Positions 16,278 through 24,976 of a stretch of 64,000 bases of DNA are shown in pieces. The position numbers and the translations under genes are program-made. The stretch is from Klebsiella variicola (GTDB lineage: Bacteria; Pseudomonadota; Gammaproteobacteria; Enterobacterales; Enterobacteriaceae), in NCBI RefSeq assembly GCF_000828055.2, contig NZ_CP010523.2:2728001-2792000 (forward strand). The letters are read 5' to 3'. The notes under the pieces were generated by a model. That model was not told the origin of the DNA. It worked only from the letters and a program-made list of their open reading frames with translations, and ran no database searches. Each line of letters opens with the position of its first letter. Position 1 is the stretch's first letter.

Positions 16278-16622
16278 GGTGTAATCCCATAGCAAAGAGA
16301 AGTGCATGGGCTAGTGCACAAAGCAGGCCAGAGACGACAAAAGCGACCAGAAAATTTCATTAATGCTGCAAAATCATTAACTTAAATTACTCTATTTACC
16401 TATACCTCCCCACCGATGCTGAACCAGAGTGATGAAACGATAGATTCTCAATGCGACATTGAGAAACTTTTGATTCATAAAAAGGCAACCAATACGTCAC
16501 ATTGCACCGATGCGGTGCGTCATGACCTGTCTCTGTGCCTCTGGCAGGCGGTTTTCCTCCCTCCGGCGAACTGGTACGCAAATTGCTGTAGTCAGTCACA
16601 ACATCGGGAGAAGGAGAAAAAA
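16278..16622. promoter_or_regulatory. hpxP-hpxO divergent promoter region with perfect dyad
   Basis: This 345-base stretch has no gene. It contains a perfect 21-base dyad at 16445-16465, TTCTCAATG-cga-CATTGAGAA, of LysR type (T-N11-A can be drawn within it). A second dyad, GCACCG-atg-CGGTGC, lies at 16504-16518. Both lie nearer hpxO. I infer binding by HpxR, the cluster's LysR regulator. Confidence 0.5.
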
Positions 16623-17777
16623 ATGAAAGCAATCGTGATTGGGGCCGGCATCGGCGGCTTAAGTGCGGCAGTGGCGCTCAAACAGTCGGGGATCGACTGC
16701 GACGTCTATGAAGCGGTGAAGGAGATCAAACCGGTCGGCGCGGCGATTTCCGTGTGGCCCAACGGCGTGAAGTGCATGGCCCACCTCGGCATGGGCGACA
16801 TCATGGAGACCTTCGGCGGGCCGCTGCGCCGGATGGCGTATCGTGATTTCCGCAGCGGCGAGAACATGACCCAGTTCAGTCTCGCCCCGCTGATCGAACG
16901 CACCGGCAGCCGCCCCTGCCCGGTCTCCCGGGCAGAGCTGCAGCGGGAAATGCTGGATTTCTGGGGACGGGAAAGCGTGCAGTTCGGCAAACGCGTCACC
17001 CGCTGTGAGGAAGATGCCGACGGCGTGACGGTGTGGTTTACCGATGGCAGCAGCGCCAGCGGCGATCTGCTGATTGCCGCCGACGGCAGCCATTCCGCAC
17101 TGCGTCCGTGGGTGCTGGACTTTACCCCGCAGCGCCGCTACGCCGGGTACGTCAACTGGAACGGTCTGGTGGAAATAGATGAAGCGCTGGCGCCCGGCGA
17201 CCAGTGGACCACCTTTGTCGGCGAAGGCAAGCGCGTCTCGCTGATGCCGGTCTCCGCCGGCCGGTTCTATTTTTTCTTTGATGTGCCGCTGCCGGCGGGT
17301 CTGGCGGAGGATCGCGACACTCTGCGCGCCGACCTCAGCCGCTACTTTGCCGGCTGGGCGCCGCCGGTGCAGCAGCTTATCGCCACCCTCGACCCGCAGA
17401 CCACCAACCGTATTGAAATCCATGATATCGAGCCGTTCAGCCGCCTGGTGCGCGGCCGCGTCGCGCTGCTCGGCGACGCCGGACACAGCACCACCCCGGA
17501 TATTGGCCAGGGAGGCTGCGCGGCGATGGAAGATGCGGTGGTGCTGGGCGCCGTTTTCCGCCAGACCCACGATATTGCGGCCGCCCTGCGCGAGTACGAG
17601 GCCCAGCGCTGCGACCGGGTTCGTGACCTGGTGCTGAAGGCGCGCAAGCGCTGCGATATTACCCACGGGAAGGATATGCAGCTCACCGAAGCCTGGTACC
17701 AGGAGCTGCGCGAGGAGACCGGGGAGCGCATTATCAACGGCATGTGCGACACCATCCTCAGCGGGCCGCTGGGCTGA
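16623..17777 (+). CDS. hpxO: FAD-dependent urate hydroxylase
   Basis: The 384-residue flavoprotein oxidises urate to 5-hydroxyisourate with NADH and O2. It has GAGIGG (8-13) for the FAD Rossmann fold and LLGDAGHS (282-289), the second FAD motif. The two residues known to matter in K. pneumoniae HpxO, R204 and Y216, are in register. The start has GGAGAAGGAG upstream. It is divergent from hpxPQT, and its last 20 bases overlap the 3' end of convergent hpxR. Confidence 0.95.
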   Translation: MKAIVIGAGIGGLSAAVALKQSGIDCDVYEAVKEIKPVGAAISVWPNGVKCMAHLGMGDIMETFGGPLRRMAYRDFRSGENMTQFSLAPLIERTGSRPCPVSRAELQREMLDFWGRESVQFGKRVTRCEEDADGVTVWFTDGSSASGDLLIAADGSHSALRPWVLDFTPQRRYAGYVNWNGLVEIDEALAPGDQWTTFVGEGKRVSLMPVSAGRFYFFFDVPLPAGLAEDRDTLRADLSRYFAGWAPPVQQLIATLDPQTTNRIEIHDIEPFSRLVRGRVALLGDAGHSTTPDIGQGGCAAMEDAVVLGAVFRQTHDIAAALREYEAQRCDRVRDLVLKARKRCDITHGKDMQLTEAWYQELREETGERIINGMCDTILSGPLG

Positions 17778-18681
17778 CCGTCGCCATGGATTCAATCACC
17801 GCACTCAGCGTCTGAATGGCCATTTGCGCGGGCCGCGAAAGCTGACGCGAGGGCGCGGTACACAGCGCCAGGGTCAGCGGTCGCAGCAGCGTACTGCGCA
17901 GCGAGATAAAGGCCAGCTGTCCGCGCTGGACTTCGTCCAGCACGTCGAGCAGGCTGAGGAGCGTCACGCCGCTGCCGCGCAGCACCAGCGACTTGATGAG
18001 CCGGATATCATTGCAGCTGATGGTATTCTCCGGCGCAAAGTCATGGTGGCGATAGAGGAGCGCCACCCGCTCATGGACGATCAGCGGCGCGCCGGGCACG
18101 ATATGCCGCTCCAGGCTGAGCTCGCCCAATGACAGCGCTTTCGCCCCCGCCAGGGGGTGGTCCGGGCGCATCACAATCCCCACCTCCAGTTCGGCAAAGG
18201 CCAGCACGCTGAGTCCGGCCTGCCCCTGCGGATCGAGGATCAGGCCGACGTCCAGGTCCGCCTGACGCACTTTCTGGCTGACGGTGTGGCTGTCCGCCAC
18301 CTGCAGATCCAGCTCCAGCCACGGCCAGCTGGCGATGATCTCCGCCAGCGCGGCGGCGAAGCCCCCTTCCGCCAGCGCCTGCACCATCCCAACGCTGACG
18401 CTTCCGCGCTTCATCCCCTGCAGCTCATCAAATTTCTGTCGGGTCTGACGAAATTCCTTCTGCCAGCGCAGCAGATTGTCATACAGCAGTTCACCGGCGG
18501 TGGTCATCCGCAGTCCCTCCGGCAGGCGCTCGAACAGCGGGGTGCCGAAGGCCTCCTCGGCCTGCAGGATCTGGCGGTTAATTGCCGAGGCGGAGATATG
18601 CAGCTGCTCGGCGGCCCGGCGCAAGCTGCCGCAGCGGGCCACGGCGATAAAATAGTGGGCGAAACGGGAAAAAGGACTCAT
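17758..18681 (-). CDS. hpxR: LysR-family regulator of purine catabolism
   Basis: A 307-residue LysR protein. The winged HTH is at residues 3-60 (GSLRRAAEQLHISASAINRQI) and the periplasmic-binding-protein-like effector domain follows. I start at MSPFSRFAHYF (18681), preceded by AGAGG; the frame is open further up to 18741. It is divergent from hpxDE and tail-to-tail with hpxO, the arrangement known from Klebsiella hpx clusters. It is likely an activator of hpxDE and perhaps of hpxO and hpxPQT; the effector is unknown. Confidence 0.9.
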   Translation of the reverse strand: MSPFSRFAHYFIAVARCGSLRRAAEQLHISASAINRQILQAEEAFGTPLFERLPEGLRMTTAGELLYDNLLRWQKEFRQTRQKFDELQGMKRGSVSVGMVQALAEGGFAAALAEIIASWPWLELDLQVADSHTVSQKVRQADLDVGLILDPQGQAGLSVLAFAELEVGIVMRPDHPLAGAKALSLGELSLERHIVPGAPLIVHERVALLYRHHDFAPENTISCNDIRLIKSLVLRGSGVTLLSLLDVLDEVQRGQLAFISLRSTLLRPLTLALCTAPSRQLSRPAQMAIQTLSAVIESMATVSPAAR

Positions 18682-18806
18682 GGCACCTCTGTACTCTTTT
18701 TTGCAACAGCAGAGTGAATTAATGGTGATGGATGTGAACACCCTAATATGACAACAATAATCTCACAACAATAAAACAATCACCGATGTGAGCAGGAAGA
18801 GAAATC

Positions 18807-19844
18807 ATGAAGACAATCACCCCCACGCCCCCCGCCCATTGCACCTTTGATCCAGAGGACTGGCTGCGGCTGGCCCGCTGCTGGCACCCGGTGGCCCGCG
18901 CCTGCGATATTACCGGCGCCCCGGTGAAAGCCACCCTGCTGGACGAACAGCTGGTTATCTACCGTATTAAAGGCCAGGTGGTGGTCGCCCGCGACGTCTG
19001 CCCGCACCGCGGGGTGCCGCTGACCCTGGGGTTTCATGAAGAGGAAGGCATCGTCTGCCCCTATCATGGCCTGCGCTTTGGTGAGGATGGCCGCTGCAAC
19101 CGTATCCCCTCCAGCCCGGGGCAACCCATTCCGGCCAAACTGCATCTCACCAGCTTCGCCGTGGAGGAGCGCTACGGGCTGATCTGGACCTGCCTGGCCT
19201 GCGATCCGGACAATCCGCCGCCGTTACCGACCATGCCGCACTGGGACGACGCGGGATTTCAGCAAATCAACTGCCCGGCCTTCGAGGTGAAGGGATTTGC
19301 CGGCCGCCAGGTCGAAGGCTTTCTCGATGTCGCCCACTTCGCGTGGATCCACACCGACACCTTCGCCGATCCGGACAACCAGCAGGTGCCGGACTATACC
19401 CCGCAGGAGACGCCGTTCGGCTTTGTTGCCGACTACTGGAGCTCGGTGGGCAATTACCCGGCCAGCTCCGATTTCCGTGCGCCGGAAGGGTTCCAGTGGC
19501 TGCGTCACTTTGAAATGCATCTGCCGTTCACCGCTACGCTGACCATCCATTTTCCCGCCGACGCCAGGCTGGTGATCATGAACGCCGCCTCGCCGGTGTC
19601 GTCACGGGTAACGCGGATGTTTGCCCCTATTGCCCGCAATTTCGACCTGCACGTGCCGGTGGAAGACGTACATGCGTTCAACCTGCGGGTGTTCGAAGAG
19701 GACCGCCTGATGGTAGAAACCCAGCGTCCGGAGCGGCTGCCGCTGGATCTGACCCTTGAGGCGCATATTCCGGCAGACCGTAGCTCCATCGCCTACCGGC
19801 GTGGGCTGAAGAAAATGGGTTTTGGCGATTTCTTTCTGGTATGA
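18807..19844 (+). CDS. hpxD: Rieske oxygenase component, hypoxanthine/xanthine oxidation
   Basis: The 345-residue oxygenase subunit of the two-component system that replaces xanthine dehydrogenase in Klebsiella. The Rieske [2Fe-2S] site is C65-P-H67 and C84-P-Y-H87. The mononuclear iron site is D174, H177 and H182 (DVAHFAWIH). It oxidises hypoxanthine and xanthine toward urate using electrons from HpxE. It is transcribed divergently from hpxR. Confidence 0.93.
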   Translation: MKTITPTPPAHCTFDPEDWLRLARCWHPVARACDITGAPVKATLLDEQLVIYRIKGQVVVARDVCPHRGVPLTLGFHEEEGIVCPYHGLRFGEDGRCNRIPSSPGQPIPAKLHLTSFAVEERYGLIWTCLACDPDNPPPLPTMPHWDDAGFQQINCPAFEVKGFAGRQVEGFLDVAHFAWIHTDTFADPDNQQVPDYTPQETPFGFVADYWSSVGNYPASSDFRAPEGFQWLRHFEMHLPFTATLTIHFPADARLVIMNAASPVSSRVTRMFAPIARNFDLHVPVEDVHAFNLRVFEEDRLMVETQRPERLPLDLTLEAHIPADRSSIAYRRGLKKMGFGDFFLV

Positions 19845-19855
19845 GTGGAGGTCAT

Positions 19856-20830
19856 ATGCGCGACATATTCCCCGTGGTGGTCGATGGCCTGTGGCGTCAG
19901 GGCGCGAAAAATCTGGCCGTTCGTCTGGTGAGCGCCGAGGGGCAACCGCTGCCGGCGTGGACACCCGGCGCCCATATCGATCTCCATCTTCCCTGCGGGC
20001 TGATCCGCCAGTACTCCCTGACCGGCAGCCCGGCCGAACGGGATCACTATCTGCTCTGCATCGCCCGCGAGGCGCAGTCCCGCGGTGGCTCAGGCTATGT
20101 CCACGACACCCTGCGCCCGGGACAACCGCTGATGATCTCTGCCCCGCGCAACCACTTTCCGCTGCACGAGGGCGGCCATGTGGTGCTTCTCGCCGCCGGG
20201 ATCGGCATTACGCCGCTGCTGGCGATGGCCCACGCCCGGGCGGCGTCCGGCGCCAGCTTTACGCTGCACTATTACGTTAGCCGTGCGCAGGAGGCCGCCT
20301 TCGCCACCGAGATCGCCCGCCAGCTAACCGGTGGAATCTGCCAGATCCACTGCTCAGACGAGGGGCAGAGTCCGCGCCAGCGGCTGGCGCAGGATCTGGG
20401 GGCTCCGGACGCCGACACACGGGTCTACTTCTGCGGTCCGCCAGGATTTATGGCCCGGGTTCGCGATACCGCGCGGGCGGCCGGATGGGAGGAGGCGCAA
20501 TTGCACAGCGAAGCGTTCCAGCCGCCCGCCCCGACGGCAGCGTCGGCGGCGGACGGAACCTTCACCATCACCCTCGCCTCCACCGGGGAACGCTGGCCGG
20601 TCCCGGGGAACAAAACCATCGCCCAGGTGCTACAGGAGCATGGCGTCGCGGTGCCGCTCTCTTGCGAGATGGGGATCTGCGGCGCCTGCCTGACGCCGGT
20701 GCGGGAGGGAACCGTCGACCACCGGGATACCGTGCAGTCGGAGGCGGAAAAACAGGCCGCAGAGCAGCATATTGCGCTGTGCTGCTCCCGCAGCCTGTCG
20801 GCCAATTTAGTTATCGATCTCGCGGGATAA
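19856..20830 (+). CDS. hpxE: reductase component of the HpxDE purine oxygenase
   Basis: A 324-residue phthalate-dioxygenase-reductase-like protein. It has a flavin domain (RQYSLTGSP at 51-59), an NAD domain (AAGIGITPLLAM, then CGPPGFM at 193-199) and a C-terminal plant-type ferredoxin with cysteines C270, C275, C278 and C309. I choose ATG 19856, which follows GGAGG, over the ATG at 19841 that overlaps the hpxD stop. Its 3' end overlaps a convergent exporter gene by 24 bases. Confidence 0.93.
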   Translation: MRDIFPVVVDGLWRQGAKNLAVRLVSAEGQPLPAWTPGAHIDLHLPCGLIRQYSLTGSPAERDHYLLCIAREAQSRGGSGYVHDTLRPGQPLMISAPRNHFPLHEGGHVVLLAAGIGITPLLAMAHARAASGASFTLHYYVSRAQEAAFATEIARQLTGGICQIHCSDEGQSPRQRLAQDLGAPDADTRVYFCGPPGFMARVRDTARAAGWEEAQLHSEAFQPPAPTAASAADGTFTITLASTGERWPVPGNKTIAQVLQEHGVAVPLSCEMGICGACLTPVREGTVDHRDTVQSEAEKQAAEQHIALCCSRSLSANLVIDLAG

Positions 20831-22045
20831 GCGGCCCGTCTCCGGCCGGTCAGCGCTGGCAACCGGTTTCACCCGCACGGCGGCGAAGACAATCACCATC
20901 GCGCTCAACAGCAGCAGACCGCTGCCGGTGAAGACGCCGCTGGCGCCGTGCAAATCAAACACCGCCCCGCCGCCGGCGGCCCCGGCGCTGATGGCCAGCT
21001 GAATAGAGGCGACCAGCAGACCGCCCGCGCTTTCTGCTTCATCCGGCACGGTGGTGGCAAGCCAGGTGGACCAGGCCACCGGCACCAGACCGAAGGCAAA
21101 TCCCCACAGGGCGACCAGCAGCCCGTCCAGCATGGTCAGATGGCCAAACGTCACCATCAGCAGCGCCAGAACGCTCATCATCAACGGCACCAGCGCCAGG
21201 GTCAGGCGCAGGCTACGGCTCAGCAGATAGCTCGCCACCGAGGTGCCGATAAAGTTAGCGATACCGAAGCCGAGCAATATCAGCGAGACCCCTTCGACAC
21301 TGGCCTGCGCCACGGTCTCAAGGAACGGCCGCAGGTAGGTAAAGAAGGCGAAATGGCCGCTAAAAATCAGGATTGTCGCCAGCATGCCGCCCAGCATACC
21401 GGGACGGCGCAGCACCCTGAACAGCGTGGAGAAGGTCCCGACGCTCTCCGGACGCATGGAGGGCAGCACCCACAGTTGCCAGAGCAGCGCCAGCAGGCTG
21501 GGTATCGCACAGAGAATAAATACGTTGCGCCAGCCGATCAGCTCGCCAAGATAGCTGCCGAGCGGCGCGGCTACCACCGTAGCGACAGACACCGCGGAAA
21601 AGATGATCGCCAGCGCCTTCGGCACATGGGCCGCCGGCACCAGACGCATCGCCGTGGCAGTGGACATCGCCCAGAAGCCGCCGATGGCGACCCCCAGCAG
21701 CAGACGGCCCAGCAGGAGAAACGCCAGCGAATCGGCAAAAGCGACCATCAGGCTGGAGACTATCTGCAGCACGGAAAAGAACATCAGCACCCAGCGGCGA
21801 TCGATATTGCGGGTGGCGGTGGCGATCAGCAGGCCGGTGACTAACGCCACCAGCGCCGTCGCGGTGACCGCCTGTCCGGCCATCCCTTCACTGACCCCGA
21901 GGCTGCTGGCCATCGGCGTTAACAGGCTGGCGGGCAGAAACTCGGCCACGATCAGGCCGAACACCCCGAGGGCCAGGGCATAGACGGCGCGCCAGGCAGG
22001 TTTGGCGGGTGACAAGCTCGCGTCAGCAGCTATGCAGGAACTCAT
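20807..22045 (-). CDS. MFS exporter, NepI-like (purine nucleoside efflux)
   Basis: A 412-residue, 12-helix major facilitator. The segments AEFLPASLLTPMA, LGVSEGMAGQAVT and GSYLGELIGWRNVF resemble E. coli NepI (YicM), the purine ribonucleoside exporter. Sitting beside the hpx genes, it could prevent purine overload, but the substrate is inferred. I start at the second ATG (22045), eight bases after GGAG. The first ATG is at 22051. It is divergent from an AraC regulator and overlaps hpxE tail-to-tail. Confidence 0.75.
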   Translation of the reverse strand: MSSCIAADASLSPAKPAWRAVYALALGVFGLIVAEFLPASLLTPMASSLGVSEGMAGQAVTATALVALVTGLLIATATRNIDRRWVLMFFSVLQIVSSLMVAFADSLAFLLLGRLLLGVAIGGFWAMSTATAMRLVPAAHVPKALAIIFSAVSVATVVAAPLGSYLGELIGWRNVFILCAIPSLLALLWQLWVLPSMRPESVGTFSTLFRVLRRPGMLGGMLATILIFSGHFAFFTYLRPFLETVAQASVEGVSLILLGFGIANFIGTSVASYLLSRSLRLTLALVPLMMSVLALLMVTFGHLTMLDGLLVALWGFAFGLVPVAWSTWLATTVPDEAESAGGLLVASIQLAISAGAAGGGAVFDLHGASGVFTGSGLLLLSAMVIVFAAVRVKPVASADRPETGRLSREIDN

Positions 22046-22150
22046 ATACATCTCTCCAGGTTTATTAACATCCTGGTCATCTTAGGGACTTACCTTTGGA
22101 CGATATATGATGCATACTCTTCAGTTATTGATTATTCGTCCGGAATTACC

Positions 22151-23095
22151 ATGAGCCAGCCTGGCATCGACCTGACCAGCGAACTGTTGCGCGGGATGCG
22201 CCTCTCCGGCGTTAACTACCGGCGCATCGAAACCGCACGCCCGTTCGGCGTCGGCTTTAGCGCCGTGGCGGGTAAAGCCCAGTTCCATTTCATCAGCCGC
22301 GGGCCGGTGCTGCTGCGCATGGCCAGCGGAGAACAGTTCACCCTCGAGAGCGGCGATGCACTGTTTATTCCCAACGGCGACGGGCACGCCCTGCTTTCTG
22401 ATCCGCAGGCCACGGTGGTCAATGTGGCCCAGCTGCCCAGCGAAACGGTGTGCAGCACGGTAAGCTGTATCAACGCCGGCGGCCGCCCGGATTGCCCGGA
22501 GCGCGCCGTCATTTTCAGCGGTTGTATGGATTTTGAGCTCGGCGGCATGCAGCCGCTGGTGAAGGCCATGCCCGAGGTGATGCGGGTCAGCAGCCTGCTA
22601 AACACCTGGCCGGAGATCCAGCCGCTGTTGGTAGCGATGGAGCGGGAATCCCTCACCCGCCAGGTAGGCTATGCCGGGATCCTCGCCCGGCTGGCGGACG
22701 TGGTGGCCGCGCTGATTGTCCGCGGCTGGGTAGAGTGCGGATGTGGCAACGCCACCGGTTGGGTACAGGTCCTGCGCGATCCCCGGCTGGCAAAAGCGAT
22801 CTATGCCATGCATCAGCGCCCGGGGGTCAACTGGAAAGTGGAAGATCTGGCGCGTGAGGCGGGGCTTTCACGCTCGCTGTTCGCGGAACGTTTTCTCGCC
22901 GCGACAGACACCACCCCCGCCCGCTATCTGACCGAGCTGCGTATGCGGCTGGCGGTGCAGTACATCACCCACGAAGGCCAGGCGCTGGAAACGGTCGCCT
23001 TCAGCCTCGGGTATCAATCGCTGGCGGCCTTCAGCCGGGCCTTCAAACGCATCACCGGCCAGCCGCCGGGGGCCCTGCGCGCCACGGCACGCTAG
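22151..23095 (+). CDS. AraC-family regulator with cupin sensor domain
   Basis: A 314-residue protein. The N-terminal cupin (about 15-190) includes LESGDALFIPNGDGHALLSD; the C-terminal double HTH (about 215-312) includes VEDLAREAGLSRSLFAERF and TVAFSLGYQSLAAFSRAFKR. It is divergent from the NepI-like exporter across a short promoter and probably controls it. Three cysteines close together (CSTVSC, plus a later C) could respond to oxidation or metal, but this is speculative. Confidence 0.85.
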   Translation: MSQPGIDLTSELLRGMRLSGVNYRRIETARPFGVGFSAVAGKAQFHFISRGPVLLRMASGEQFTLESGDALFIPNGDGHALLSDPQATVVNVAQLPSETVCSTVSCINAGGRPDCPERAVIFSGCMDFELGGMQPLVKAMPEVMRVSSLLNTWPEIQPLLVAMERESLTRQVGYAGILARLADVVAALIVRGWVECGCGNATGWVQVLRDPRLAKAIYAMHQRPGVNWKVEDLAREAGLSRSLFAERFLAATDTTPARYLTELRMRLAVQYITHEGQALETVAFSLGYQSLAAFSRAFKRITGQPPGALRATAR

Positions 23096-23104
23096 ATTCA
23101 GCTT

Positions 23105-23860
23105 TTATGTAAAGCGATACACGCCGTTGCCGACGCGAAAGCGCTGCCCCTTAAGCGCCGGGTTGGCGACGCGAAACACCAGTTCGGTCAGCTGGTTAGC
23201 GGGTCCTTCGCGGAAAGTAAACCACTGGCCGCCCACGTCCAGTCCCTGCTCCCCCTGTGGCGGGAAGCCCAGCAGCGCCTGCCAGCGATCGCGTACCGCC
23301 TGCGGATTGACCACCTCGAACACCGCCTGCTCAAGCGCAATGTCGCCCAGCGGGTGCGGCACGTCCAGTTCCTGAGCGCGCAGCCGCGCCAGCCGGGTGG
23401 TATCGTCTTCTCCCCACTGCAGCACAAATGGATAGACCAGCCCGTCAGTGTCGCCATCGATGGTGAAGATCCGCCAGCGGATGATATTGCCCTGCGGATC
23501 GTTGCGCTGACCATCGACAATCGGTGATACCGCCAACCCCTTGCGACGCAACTGGTCATGAGTGGCCTCGATGTCGTCGCTGCGCAGCGCCACCCGAAAC
23601 AGCGCTTCGTTCTCCGGCAGCAACCGCTCGGCATCCCGCGAAAGCAGGAACCTGTCCGTCGCGGCGCGCAGTTCGTCCGGGTCGGAAATGGCGAGGAATT
23701 CGATATAGGTCAGGCCAAAATAGCTCAGCGCATTGCGGGTTCCCCACCCCGGATGTCGCCCTCCGGCCACCGCCCGCAGCTGCTGGTCGGCAAAGGTCTG
23801 AATGGCCGCGTCCGGCTGATTCACAAACTGTACTGCGTGGTCCCACTGCAAGGTTGCCAT
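23105..23860 (-). CDS. VOC/glyoxalase-like domain protein
   Basis: The 251-residue protein has two consecutive beta-alpha-beta-beta-beta modules. Module 1 includes HAVQFVNQPDAAIQTFAD and YIEFLAISDP; module 2 includes IALEQAVFEVVNPQAVRDRW and QWFTFREGP. It resembles the glyoxalase-like PF13468 family. No reaction can be assigned. It is cytosolic. It ends just after the AraC gene, tail-to-tail with it. The ribosome site (GGGAGAGA) supports the start. Confidence 0.75.
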   Translation of the reverse strand: MATLQWDHAVQFVNQPDAAIQTFADQQLRAVAGGRHPGWGTRNALSYFGLTYIEFLAISDPDELRAATDRFLLSRDAERLLPENEALFRVALRSDDIEATHDQLRRKGLAVSPIVDGQRNDPQGNIIRWRIFTIDGDTDGLVYPFVLQWGEDDTTRLARLRAQELDVPHPLGDIALEQAVFEVVNPQAVRDRWQALLGFPPQGEQGLDVGGQWFTFREGPANQLTELVFRVANPALKGQRFRVGNGVYRFT

Positions 23861-24007
23861 GATCTCTCCCGCGATTGTGCCTGTTCAGGCGCCTGCGGCA
23901 AAAGATAGTGCTGGGGTGAAGGGAATGGCAAACAAGAATTAAATATATCGAAAGCTGGATAAGTGATTTATATCAACGCGGTATGTTGAGTCTAACCGGT
24001 GATGAAA

Positions 24008-24031
24008 CGGCGGGCTAAGAACCGCCCGCCG
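24008..24031 (-). terminator. hairpin terminator of the cupin/VF530 pair
   Basis: CGGCGGGC (24008-24015) pairs exactly with GCCCGCCG (24024-24031) across an 8-base loop. On the minus strand it is followed by only a short TTTC tract. It lies directly after the cupin stop. Confidence 0.55.
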
Positions 24032-24037
24032 GAGGGA

Positions 24038-24349
24038 TCAGACCGACCCTTCTTTCTCGATCACCAGAATACGCGCCGCCCCCTGCGGATGGGCGACATG
24101 CTCGCATCCCACTTCGGCGTAGAAGATATCGCCGGCGTTCAGCATGATGACCTGCTCCTCGCCGTCGACTTTCACATGCATCGCCACCTGACCATCCATC
24201 ACGGCAAACACCTCCTGACCATCGTTGATGTGCCAGATATAGGGTTGGTCGGTCCAGTGCAGACGCACGGTGGTCCCGGAAAAATTGGCGATATCCAGCG
24301 CGCCCCACGCGCGGTCGGCGGTGAAATCTTTACTGCTCCAGCTCTGCAT
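24038..24349 (-). CDS. small cupin protein
   Basis: The 103-residue single-domain cupin has the two metal-site blocks: YIWHINDGQEVFAVMDGQV (H, E of motif 1) and GDIFYAEVGCEHVAHPQGAA (motif 2). It could bind a metal and a small ligand. The reaction or sensing role is unknown. It follows the VF530-like gene by 21 bases and is probably co-transcribed with it. The frame ends in a terminator-like hairpin. Confidence 0.8.
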   Translation of the reverse strand: MQSWSSKDFTADRAWGALDIANFSGTTVRLHWTDQPYIWHINDGQEVFAVMDGQVAMHVKVDGEEQVIMLNAGDIFYAEVGCEHVAHPQGAARILVIEKEGSV

Positions 24350-24370
24350 GATGGTGTCCTGTGGTAAGGG

Positions 24371-24634
24371 TTATTTTTTCTGCCAGTTTGCCCAGGGATC
24401 CGCTTTCTCCACCGGCGCGTCATCATCAAGGGAGGCGAGATACATGGCCTCCACCTCTTTGCGCGCCCACGGCGTCCGGCGGAGAAATTTGAGGCTGGAC
24501 TTAATGCTGGGATCGCTTTTAAAGCAGTTAATGTTGACCTGGCGGGCCATTTCCGCCCAGCCATAGCGCGCCACCAGGGCATTGAGCAGCGCTTCCAGCG
24601 TCACGCCGTGCAGGGGATCTTTCGAGCTGTGCAT
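24371..24634 (-). CDS. VF530-family DNA-binding protein (DUF2132)
   Basis: An 87-residue alpha-helical protein with the family signature [22 protein letters not shown], and later [23 protein letters not shown]. The family has been proposed to bind nucleic acid. I start at [10 protein letters not shown] (24634); an in-frame ATG seven codons upstream (24655) is possible, but neither has a strong ribosome site. It is the first gene of a pair with the cupin. Confidence 0.8.
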   Translation of the reverse strand: MHSSKDPLHGVTLEALLNALVARYGWAEMARQVNINCFKSDPSIKSSLKFLRRTPWARKEVEAMYLASLDDDAPVEKADPWANWQKK

Positions 24635-24844
24635 TACGATACGTCCGTTCCGCATTAAAAAAGTGCGCCTACCTTACTGGCTCTGACCGACGGGCGCAAC
24701 CGGCTTCATTACGCGCTTTGCGCCTATATCTATTTAACGCAAAAGCACTGAACCCCGCGCGGTCATAAATTAGAAAATAACGTTATTGGTTGCTTATTTG
24801 GCCTTGAGGCAAGCTGTGTTCAGCCCCGGACAGAGGAAATCACC

Positions 24845-24976
24845 ATGCGCTGCTGTTGTGCCCGAACCCTGAACCTGAATCAACCCATAACTTATTACCC
24901 CGTTTTCGGAGAACACAATGAACGCGACCACCCTGCCGATTCTCGACCTGGCCCGCTACGCGGACCCCGCGAATAA
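24845..24976 (+). CDS. polycysteine leader peptide ORF, overlaps the oxygenase start
   Basis: A 43-codon ORF with an excellent ribosome site (AGAGGA, seven bases before the ATG). The peptide begins MRCCCARTLN: three consecutive cysteine codons at positions 3-5. It runs past the oxygenase ATG at 24918 in another frame and stops at 24974-24976, 59 bases inside that gene. A 12-base palindrome AATAACGTTATT (24776-24787) lies in the presumed promoter. Runs of Cys codons in short upstream ORFs of sulfur genes are known as cysteine-responsive attenuators in mycobacteria. I infer a similar role here, with cysteine starvation altering ribosome movement and downstream expression. Confidence 0.55.
   Translation: MRCCCARTLNLNQPITYYPVFGEHNERDHPADSRPGPLRGPRE

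Noticed and set aside
16659-17795. Long minus-strand open frame (378 codons) opposite hpxO
   Set aside because: It is a shadow of the GC-rich hpxO codons, has no domain features or ribosome site, and HpxO itself is certain.
20948-21844. Long plus-strand open frame opposite the NepI-like exporter
   Set aside because: Gln/His/Arg-rich translation typical of the antisense of a membrane protein; no motif.
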